From Planctomycetota bacterium (GTDB taxonomy: Bacteria; Planctomycetota; JAJSAM01; JAJVHW01), in the NCBI GenBank assembly GCA_024280885.1, contig JAJRPF010000070.1, forward strand, positions 212,411-276,410: 64,000 nt of DNA, given 5' to 3'. The notes under the pieces were generated by a model, which was not told the DNA's origin, searched no databases, and saw only the letters and a list, made by a program, of their open reading frames with translations. Within the stretch, counting starts at the first letter, position 1. Each line of letters begins with the position of its first letter. The translations under genes were made by a program, and so were the position numbers. Below are positions 57,816-64,000 of the stretch, one piece after another.

Positions 57816-59897
57816 CTACAGGATCGTCAGCAGTTCCGTCAGGGACGGAACACGGCCGATCGCGCGGAAGTTGATGTCGCGGGCGACCCGCGAGAGCACA
57901 GGCACGTCACGACGGTCACCAATCTGGCCGAGGGCCACGGTGGCGAGGGCGCGCGTGATGTCAGGGTACTTCTTCTCGGAGTCTGTCGCGATGGCGAGGA
58001 GAGGCGCGATCGCCCGCTCGTCACCGATCTGCCCGAGGGAGAGTGCGACGGAGCCGAGGATGTACTGACTCTCTTCACCCGACTTGAGGATCTCCACCAG
58101 GTCGCCGATCACGCTCGCGTCGCCCATGAGGCCTGCGGCAATGGCGGTCTGCTTGCGAAGGTCGCGGTCGTTGTCGTCGGTCAAGGTGGCGCGGATGGCC
58201 TCCTTGGCGTTTCCGTCACCGATCATGCCGAGTGCGACGGCTGCATAGCCACGCAAGCGCTTGTCGGCGCCGCGATCGTTCAGCACGTCGATCAGTTCAG
58301 GAACGGCCAGCGTGTCACGGACGAGGCCGGACGCGATGGCGTACGCACCCCGAGCGCGCGGATCGCCCTTGGAGCTCTCTGCGAACTTGAGGCGGAGAGG
58401 CTTGCGAACAGCCTCCTCTGGGCTCGACATCGTCCGACCGACCAGTCCCATCGCGATCCCGGCGAAGGGCTGCGCCAGGTACGACGGCTTGCCCTTGTCA
58501 AGATAGTGTTGCAATGCACCGACGATGGTGTCGCGCGTCTTGGCCTCGATGCCTTCCGAGGCAGCGAGGCGCCCCAGGGCGATCATGGCAAAGTTGCGCT
58601 CAGATGCGTCGTCACCGTCTTTGGCGGTGCGCTTCAGCATCTTGATGATCGCGCCTTGCTGTTTCGCGTCAGCCTGCGGAGCAATCTGTCCCAGTGCAAT
58701 GGAAGCCGATCGGCGAACGTGCTTGTCGGCCTTCTTCTTGCCCTTCGCTGTCAGCGCTTTCTCGAGCGCGTCGATGACGGCACTCGGGTCCTCGTCCGTC
58801 CCCGGACGGCCGATCTTGCCGAGCGCCTGCACGACAAACGACAGTTCGATGTTGTTGAGATCGTCCTTCGCGCCCTTCTTGGCCTTCTCGTTCTCCAGCA
58901 TGAAGAGGAGGTCCGGGACCGCCTGCTCGTTGCCGAGGAGCCCGATCGCGACGAGGCATGCAGGCTTGATATCCTGCTTGTTCTCCTTGCGGGCGAGGAT
59001 CTTCATGAGCATCTCGTACGTCGTCTCGTACCGGCCACCCTCGCCGCCGAGGAGACCGAGCGAGATCGCGGCGAACGGCCGGACGAACGAGGAATTCCAC
59101 TCGTCCCTCTCGTCGACCACCAACTCCATCAGGAACTCGACGTTCTCGTCGGAGTCGTCCTGCAGGAGACCGATCGCGAGCGCGGCCGACTCCTGAACGA
59201 CGTTGTGGTAGTCGGCGCCTTCCTTCCGGCGGTTGCGCGCCATGTTCATGAGGTCGGGCACGACCGTCGTGTCACCGATCTTTGCGAGAGCGAGCGCAGC
59301 CGCCGACTGGATGTCGAAGTTGAGCTTCTTCTCGGTGAGCATCTTGCGCAGAGCCGGGACGATCTCTTCTTGGATCGCGGCGTCGGTCGCTGTCTTGACC
59401 TTGCCCGTCTTCTTGCCCTTGCCGAAGACGTGAACGGCGGTGCCGGTGCCGGTCTGTGTGCGCTTGATCGCGCTCTTCAACTGAAGGATGTCGTCCTTGT
59501 TGAAGTTCCACCAGAACGTCCAGTCCTCGTAGCCGATCGACTTCTTGCGCGTCTTGGGACGGCCTGCGCCTCCCGTCGAGGGACCACCAGCGCCACCGCC
59601 GCCCGAAGTGGGGGCCGTTCCGCCGCCACCGCTCGAGGGGCCGCCGCTATCACCGCCGCCGGTCGAAGGACCGCCGATGTCGCCGCCGCCGGTCGAGGGA
59701 CCGCCGGTCTCGCCACCGGGAGTGGTCGGGCCGCCGCCTTCGGGCGGGGGAGGCGGGTCAGAGGGCTCGCGACTGTCGGGCGGAACCTCGCCAGCCGGGC
59801 CGCGGTACGCACCACCGTGGGCGAACGCATCGCTGATCAGGCCGGGTGCGGCCATGAGGAGCGCCGCGCTCGCAATCGTCGTCAGGATCAGGCGCAT
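57816..59897 (-). CDS. Secreted HEAT-repeat protein with Gly/Pro linker
   Basis: This 693-residue protein has a signal peptide (about residues 1-26, SDAFAHGG). A low-complexity Gly/Pro/Ser/Thr linker follows (about 35-115, repeated GGPSTGGG units). Then comes a curved array of HEAT-like helical repeats (about 170-680), visible as recurrent ALGxIGD and GLxGD units such as ALAKIGDTTVVPDL, AVALGMIGDGNAKEAI and SLGQIGDERAI. HEAT arrays bind other proteins; its partner is unknown. AAGGAGG lies eight bases before the ATG and a strong terminator follows, so it looks like a well-expressed single gene. Confidence 0.85.
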   Translation of the reverse strand: MRLILTTIASAALLMAAPGLISDAFAHGGAYRGPAGEVPPDSREPSDPPPPPEGGGPTTPGGETGGPSTGGGDIGGPSTGGGDSGGPSSGGGGTAPTSGGGGAGGPSTGGAGRPKTRKKSIGYEDWTFWWNFNKDDILQLKSAIKRTQTGTGTAVHVFGKGKKTGKVKTATDAAIQEEIVPALRKMLTEKKLNFDIQSAAALALAKIGDTTVVPDLMNMARNRRKEGADYHNVVQESAALAIGLLQDDSDENVEFLMELVVDERDEWNSSFVRPFAAISLGLLGGEGGRYETTYEMLMKILARKENKQDIKPACLVAIGLLGNEQAVPDLLFMLENEKAKKGAKDDLNNIELSFVVQALGKIGRPGTDEDPSAVIDALEKALTAKGKKKADKHVRRSASIALGQIAPQADAKQQGAIIKMLKRTAKDGDDASERNFAMIALGRLAASEGIEAKTRDTIVGALQHYLDKGKPSYLAQPFAGIAMGLVGRTMSSPEEAVRKPLRLKFAESSKGDPRARGAYAIASGLVRDTLAVPELIDVLNDRGADKRLRGYAAVALGMIGDGNAKEAIRATLTDDNDRDLRKQTAIAAGLMGDASVIGDLVEILKSGEESQYILGSVALSLGQIGDERAIAPLLAIATDSEKKYPDITRALATVALGQIGDRRDVPVLSRVARDINFRAIGRVPSLTELLTIL
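59570..59760 (-). repeat. Gly-rich coding repeats in the HEAT-protein linker
   Basis: The codons for GG-PSTGGG-type units recur here with small changes, giving near-tandem DNA repeats of 27-30 bp. The boundaries are approximate. Confidence 0.6.
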
Positions 59898-60218
59898 CGT
59901 CTGGTCCTCCTTCCAAAGGGGAGACGCCCGAAGAGGGGCGCCAGTGTGTGAGTGGGAACTCGTGTGAGTGGGAACTCGGTCTGAGTGGAAACTTGGTTGT
60001 CATCCCAGGGATCTGGGCTGTACCGGGTGTGCCGCAATCGAGATGCCATCGGAGGGGATTCGTCTCGATCTCGATACGTGCTCGTAAGTTGCTTAATAGA
60101 AACCGCTTAGAGGTTCCTCGTGGCTAGTGTGCTGCGTCGGGGCCGCAAGCGCTTCGTTACCGCCAAGGAACGTCGTTACGGGTGATCCCCGTTGTCCGGG
60201 GCGTGGTCGCACGTCGGT
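59898..60218. other. Spacer between HEAT-repeat and PrkA-like genes, 321 bp
   Basis: It holds the HEAT gene's 5' region and three 16-bp units of GTGTGAGTGGGAACTC (59946-59994, third degenerate). A locally AT-rich patch near 60090-60115 (TTGCTTAATAGAAACC) may belong to a promoter. No gene was seen. Confidence 0.6.
59946..59994. repeat. 16-bp tandem repeat upstream of HEAT-repeat gene
   Basis: Two perfect units of GTGTGAGTGGGAACTC are followed by one degenerate copy (about 11 of 16 matching), 49 bp before the gene's start. Confidence 0.9.
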
Positions 60219-62303
60219 TCAGTCGTCGTTCTCGCGCTCGCGGAGGTGCGCCAGGGCTACGTGGACCGCGTCCTTCGCGCAATGGGGGCAGTATCCGGCC
60301 TTCGTGTTCGTCAGATTGTCGAGGGTGCGTGTCGCAGCGTCTCGATCGGCCGGAGGGAGGTCGTCGAACGCAGGTGAGCCGTGCAGGAGAACGTGGGTTT
60401 GCACCTGCTCGACGACCCCGCGCCGCTCCTGGAAGAAGTTGCGCCGGAGCGCGCGCAGGAGATCGGGGAAGAGCCCGCGGAAGTCGAGGGGCGTCTCGTC
60501 GGGATGGTCCAGCGCATAGGCGCCGATGCGTGAGACCAGATCGCGGCGATATACGTCGACCGGGCCGCTGATTGGAAGCAGACGCTCGACCGACTCGAGT
60601 AATCGCGTGTCCGGAGGCACACGGCTGCCGGTGTTGGGGTCGAATACGTTGCTGCCCTGGATCTCCGCGACCACATGCTTGAAGTACTCGTCGAAGCGGC
60701 GGTCGTACTCCTCTTCGGGAGCGAGTTCCATGGCGTTCTGGACGTCGCTCAAGACCCAGCGCCCAAGCTCGTGCGTGACCGATCGGAGAAGGGCCTTCGC
60801 GTCGTGGTAGGTGCCTTGCGGCTCGACCTGCAGGAAGCGATAGAGCGAGGGGTCCGAGATCATCTGCGCCAACTCGTCCAGGACGGCCGACGGAGAGACA
60901 CAGCGCTGGGAGTCACCGTGCTGCGAGACCCCAGTCTGCGAGGTACCGGGGGATGTATCGCGGATGGCGGCCTGTGCCAGCGCGGCTCTCATCTCGCGCA
61001 CGCTGGCGCCGACGCGTCCTTCGTACCACTGCTCGTGACGGTACTCGTCGCGGAGCGTCGGTATCAGGCTGCGTAGTACGTTGCGCTGCTCGCTGCCGAG
61101 CCGATCCGGCAGTCGCCCGTCGGCGAAGAGATGCGCCTTCTCGATGGGGGCGAGATTGGTCACCAGTTCCCCGTCGACCTCGTCGTAGTTCTCGGCCTGT
61201 GGCTGATGCAAGCGCGTCAGGACCGCGAAGAGTGCGCAGAGTTCGGCGACATGCGGTGACACGTGCCGGCTGCGGGCCATCGCGTCGCAGATTTCGCGGT
61301 AGACCTGGGTCTCCTTGCCGGTCTCGCGTAGGTACGGCACGCGTACGAACGCCATCCGCGCCTGGAATGACGCGAACTCGGGGAGTTGCTTGAAGGCTTC
61401 GAGGTGTCGTTCGTTGGCGGTGGCGAGAAAGACCACGTCCAGGTTGATGAGTTGATTGCCGACCGTGACGAACCCTTTCTCCGTCGTCTGCAGCAGGTAC
61501 TTTGAGAGCTCGAGGTTGCGCTTCAGGAAGTCGCTGAACTCCAGGATGCCACGGTTCGCGTCGGCGAGATCGCCCATGACTTCGAAGAACGACTGCGATT
61601 GCAGGAACGCAGGCAGTCCGGCGACGCCGGAGTCGCCGGAGACAAGGCGCAACTGCGCGTCGGGCGTGCCCTGGGGTTGCGTGACGACGGCCCCCATCCG
61701 GAAGCGCCGCGAGACGAAGACGCGTTCGACCTGCACATGGCGGACGACGCGCCGCCAGTCGCCCTTGTAGGCCGCTAGAAGGGACTCGTAGATCTGCTTG
61801 CAACGCGGGCAGAGATTGCCGTTCAGGAAGTGCACGAAGGACTCGGACTGGCGCTCCGGCGCCTGCGCAAGTGGCGCCTCGAGGAGTCCATCGCGGAGCG
61901 AGTCCGGCACGACGAAGAGCGGATTGCAGCGCAGCTCGCAGACGACGCGCGCGGCCACGTCTTCGGGCTCGAGGAGCGCGTACGACTGTGGTTCGTCGTC
62001 GGGCCGCGCGCCGCCAAACCCGAGATCTGTGCCCTCGGCCGGCGTCTTCGGGAAGATCCAGCGCAGCGCGTAGAGCGCTCCCGGCGCTTCGTGGCTGTAT
62101 AGCTCGAGCGCGCGCTGCAGCAACTCGACGAGGCTGGATTTACCGGAGCCGTTGGGGCCGTGGAGCACGAGCATCCGATCGAGTCGTCCCTCGCGTGCAG
62201 CTGATGAGATGGTCTCGACGATCTCCCGCTGTGCCTCCTCGTGCCCGATCAGGGAGGGGAGGCCGTTCTCCGGATCTCCGTCGAAGAGGCGCCAGCGCGT
62301 CAC
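60219..62303 (-). CDS. prkA: PrkA-like serine kinase/ATPase, N-terminally interrupted
   Basis: The readable part (694 residues) is a PrkA-family AAA+ protein that may act as a Ser/Thr kinase or a protease-type ATPase in stress adaptation. Walker A is LHGPNGSGKSSLVEL near residue 48. The family stretch SESFVHFLNGNLCPRCKQIYESLLAAYKGDWRR is near 165 and VFLATANERHLEAFKQLPEF near 285. The C-terminal region has a cysteine pair in AGYCPHCAKDA near 670. The GTG at 62303 is only the first start after an in-frame TAA (62367-62369). The true N-terminus encoded upstream to 62501 matches the family. Whether a functional protein is made is open. Confidence 0.8.
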   Translation of the reverse strand: MTRWRLFDGDPENGLPSLIGHEEAQREIVETISSAAREGRLDRMLVLHGPNGSGKSSLVELLQRALELYSHEAPGALYALRWIFPKTPAEGTDLGFGGARPDDEPQSYALLEPEDVAARVVCELRCNPLFVVPDSLRDGLLEAPLAQAPERQSESFVHFLNGNLCPRCKQIYESLLAAYKGDWRRVVRHVQVERVFVSRRFRMGAVVTQPQGTPDAQLRLVSGDSGVAGLPAFLQSQSFFEVMGDLADANRGILEFSDFLKRNLELSKYLLQTTEKGFVTVGNQLINLDVVFLATANERHLEAFKQLPEFASFQARMAFVRVPYLRETGKETQVYREICDAMARSRHVSPHVAELCALFAVLTRLHQPQAENYDEVDGELVTNLAPIEKAHLFADGRLPDRLGSEQRNVLRSLIPTLRDEYRHEQWYEGRVGASVREMRAALAQAAIRDTSPGTSQTGVSQHGDSQRCVSPSAVLDELAQMISDPSLYRFLQVEPQGTYHDAKALLRSVTHELGRWVLSDVQNAMELAPEEEYDRRFDEYFKHVVAEIQGSNVFDPNTGSRVPPDTRLLESVERLLPISGPVDVYRRDLVSRIGAYALDHPDETPLDFRGLFPDLLRALRRNFFQERRGVVEQVQTHVLLHGSPAFDDLPPADRDAATRTLDNLTNTKAGYCPHCAKDAVHVALAHLRERENDD

Positions 62304-62501
62304 GTCGCCGCCGATCCCGGGAACCAGGTAGCTGCCGAGGTGCTCGATCGCGTCGCGCAGGTACTGTTACGAGTTGCGTGCGAGCAGATACGGCGCCGCG
62401 CCGAACTCTTCGACGAGTTCCTCGAAGGTGAGAAGTCGGCGGTCGCCCCGGTAGCGCTCTGCGACGTTGCGTGCGATGCGATCGAGTGGCGACGAGTCCA
62501 T
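62304..62501 (-). pseudogene. prkA: Interrupted 5' part of the PrkA-like gene
   Basis: In frame with the PrkA-like gene, an ATG at 62501 begins a 44-codon stretch with family-like sequence (LTFEELVEEFGAAPYLLARNS) that stops at TAA 62367-62369. The same frame then continues QYLRDAIEHLGSYLVPG into the readable gene. The junction would read ARNS-x-QYLRD, as in intact PrkA proteins, so only one codon differs. A single base change (for example TCA or CAA to TAA) explains it, as would a sequencing error. Confidence 0.75.
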
Positions 62502-62877
62502 GCAGGCGATCCTACTTGCTCCGCGCCCGCACCGCATGAGCGAGCGATCTCAAAATCGCGATCGAGACCGCCCAGCGGCCCGGCCGAAGAGACCCGCGGC
62601 GCCGGAGAAATTGCACTGGTCGTTCATGACGCGAACGCACTCCCGTGTCCGGGCCAGTCGTCGGCCGCGGCGGCCAGGCTCGGAGAATCTCCGAAGTCGA
62701 GACTTGTCAGCCACGACAGCCGTCCCACGCGGACGCGTCTGGCATCCACGCGGGCTTCCGGCGGCACGCCTGGACCGCACGTCTGGATTGCACCTCTAGA
62801 TTGCGCGTCAAGCCTGTCCGGTCAGCTTCCGATGGGAGAAGGGGTTCCGAGCGGAGCCCACGCAGGAGTGTGCACCG
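62502..62877. other. Divergent spacer, 376 bp
   Basis: It separates the PrkA-like gene's natural start from the 372-residue plus-strand gene. Near 62750-62810 there are loosely repeated GGCACGCCTGGACCGCAC-like segments. No promoter box or structured RNA stood out. Confidence 0.5.
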
Positions 62878-63996
62878 ATGTCCGAAGCGACCGCCGCGAC
62901 GAAGCGTCCCGAGAACTGGCCTGACGGCCTGTCCCACTATTGGATCGACGATGCCACCGTCGTCTCCACCGATCTCGATGAGGACGAGCGTCCCGGGCGG
63001 GACTCGCTGGGTAACGCCGGTCGCATCCGCCGTCGCGCGCAGCACGGGAAGCTGAGCGTGCACTGGCCGCGTGGTCGGGTTGTGCGGCACCTCGAGGACG
63101 CGGGACTCGACACGTTGCGCGACACTCGGTGCGAGAGCGAGATGCAGCGCAAGCGGGGCAATCTGGCTCCCGAGGAAGTGGACCCGTTCCTACTCGAGGA
63201 TAGCGTCCATGTCCTAGTCACAGGGCGCCAGTTCCCCGGCCAGCAGCGCGCGCTACTCGAAGCGAAGGCCGAGACACTTCGGCGCGAGCTGGAAGACCCG
63301 GCGACGTCCGGAGACCGGCGGACGTTGGTAGAGGGAATGCTCGCAGCGATGGAGGACGGCCTTCGTGCGACGATCGAGATGCGTGCAACGAAGCGCCGCT
63401 TCCGGCCCGCCGTGCAGGTCGCCGAGCCCTGCGAGACGCTGGGCGAGGTCGTGCCGCTCTCGGCCGGTTGGCGCATCGTCTACCAGGTGCGTTCCATCGA
63501 CCCGGACACCGGGGCCCCTGAGGTCCTGGACTGCGAAGACGATGGCGTCATGGTGTTTCACGTCGTTGCCGTCGGAGAAGCGGAAGCGGTTCTGCTCTTC
63601 ACCGGTGGCATGCACGGGATGCGCCACGTCGCAGCGCTCGAGAACAGCGCAATTCATGACGCCTGGTTCGTCAATCGAGAGCGGACGCGCACCGACGCCA
63701 CGGCACCCTGGATCGGCCGGGGCCTCTACCGCGAACTACTCGCACACGGTGAGGCGCAGATGATCGTCCACCGCCGGCGCGATGCCGAACCCGTAGCGAT
63801 CCGCAAGACCGGTGAGGGAACTACGACCTTGCGTGTCGGCGACGACGAGGTCGAGGTACCGGTCATCTACTGCGAGACCAGTCGCGACGACCAGTTGACG
63901 ATCCTCGCCGACGAGAAGAGCCCACTGGTGCTCCGCATGCGCGAGACCGGCGCGGAACTGGAACGGACGGTGGAGGCGGTGCTCGGTCCGCTCTGA
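62878..63996 (+). CDS. Hypothetical protein of 372 residues
   Basis: No family was recognised. The protein looks cytoplasmic (no signal or membrane segment). It has a charged coiled-coil-like stretch (about residues 125-175: LLEAKAETLRRELEDP onward). A beta-rich C-terminal half (about 190-370) contains GEVVPLSAGWRIVYQV, VMVFHVVAVGEAEAVLLFTGGMHG and MIVHRRRDAEPVAIRKTGEG. GAG-type ribosome signal AGGAG lies ahead of ATG 62878. It is divergent from the PrkA-like gene; a functional link is possible but is not shown by sequence. Confidence 0.65.
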   Translation: MSEATAATKRPENWPDGLSHYWIDDATVVSTDLDEDERPGRDSLGNAGRIRRRAQHGKLSVHWPRGRVVRHLEDAGLDTLRDTRCESEMQRKRGNLAPEEVDPFLLEDSVHVLVTGRQFPGQQRALLEAKAETLRRELEDPATSGDRRTLVEGMLAAMEDGLRATIEMRATKRRFRPAVQVAEPCETLGEVVPLSAGWRIVYQVRSIDPDTGAPEVLDCEDDGVMVFHVVAVGEAEAVLLFTGGMHGMRHVAALENSAIHDAWFVNRERTRTDATAPWIGRGLYRELLAHGEAQMIVHRRRDAEPVAIRKTGEGTTTLRVGDDEVEVPVIYCETSRDDQLTILADEKSPLVLRMRETGAELERTVEAVLGPL

Positions 63997-64000
63997 CAGG

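Noticed and set aside
57666..59951. Plus-strand open frame of about 760 codons opposite the HEAT-repeat gene
   Set aside because: The minus-strand frame has a signal peptide, ribosome site, HEAT repeats and terminator; the plus frame is its shadow.

Overview
The window is one continuous piece of a GC-rich bacterial chromosome. Genes are tightly packed, often joined by 4-base GTGA or ATGA overlaps, and GTG or TTG starts are common. The gene mix suggests a Planctomycetota-like bacterium: an exosortase/exopolysaccharide locus, a secreted protein ending in a cytochrome-c box, very large TPR and HEAT proteins, a PrkA-type kinase, SpoIID, and a UbiE/UbiX/UbiA quinone group. This assignment is inference from gene content only. 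No rRNA, tRNA, CRISPR array or intact transposase gene was found.

Region 1 (1-29.1 kb) is an exosortase-associated exopolysaccharide locus on the + strand. It opens inside an exosortase gene, followed by a glycosyltransferase, EpsI and a giant TPR protein. Next come a fused dehydrogenase/Gfo-Idh oxidoreductase, a heparinase-like lyase, a second glycosyltransferase, an atypical SDR, a WecA/WbpL-type initiating transferase, a WbpM/PglF-type dehydratase and a DPPR-synthase-like UbiA protein. The Wzz-like chain-length protein, a possible 29-residue small ORF, the secretion ATPase and a CpsD-like protein with a degenerate P-loop follow. The block ends with a cytochrome-box protein, WbpB/WbpE/WbpI-like sugar genes and a 1254-residue secreted protein that may be a polysaccharide lyase. 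Outer-membrane export, flippase and polymerase genes are not visible and may lie upstream.

Region 2 (29.2-37.4 kb) is a signalling block. A PilZ protein faces a minus-strand run of NtrC-type regulator, histidine kinase, GAF-GGDEF diguanylate cyclase, receiver-HD-GYP protein with a damaged HD motif, and a degenerate receiver/kinase. A good sigma-54 -24/-12 match sits upstream of the run. A 19-bp sequence occurs as two inverted copies in its spacers.

Region 3 (37.7-57.4 kb) is mostly housekeeping: GlcD-type oxidase, aminotransferase, SH3-like secreted protein, tgt-spoIID-ruvB, ubiE-ubiX-ubiA, holA, mutL, miaA, nadD and cvpA. It contains a cluster of non-coding inverted-repeat elements at 43.1-43.5 kb, and another such element follows at 57.4-57.6 kb.

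Region 4 (57.8-64 kb) holds a secreted HEAT-repeat protein, a PrkA-like kinase whose natural N-terminus is cut by an in-frame TAA, and an unrecognised 372-residue protein. Several spacers carry short tandem duplications with 11-20 bp units, a recurring local feature of this chromosome.
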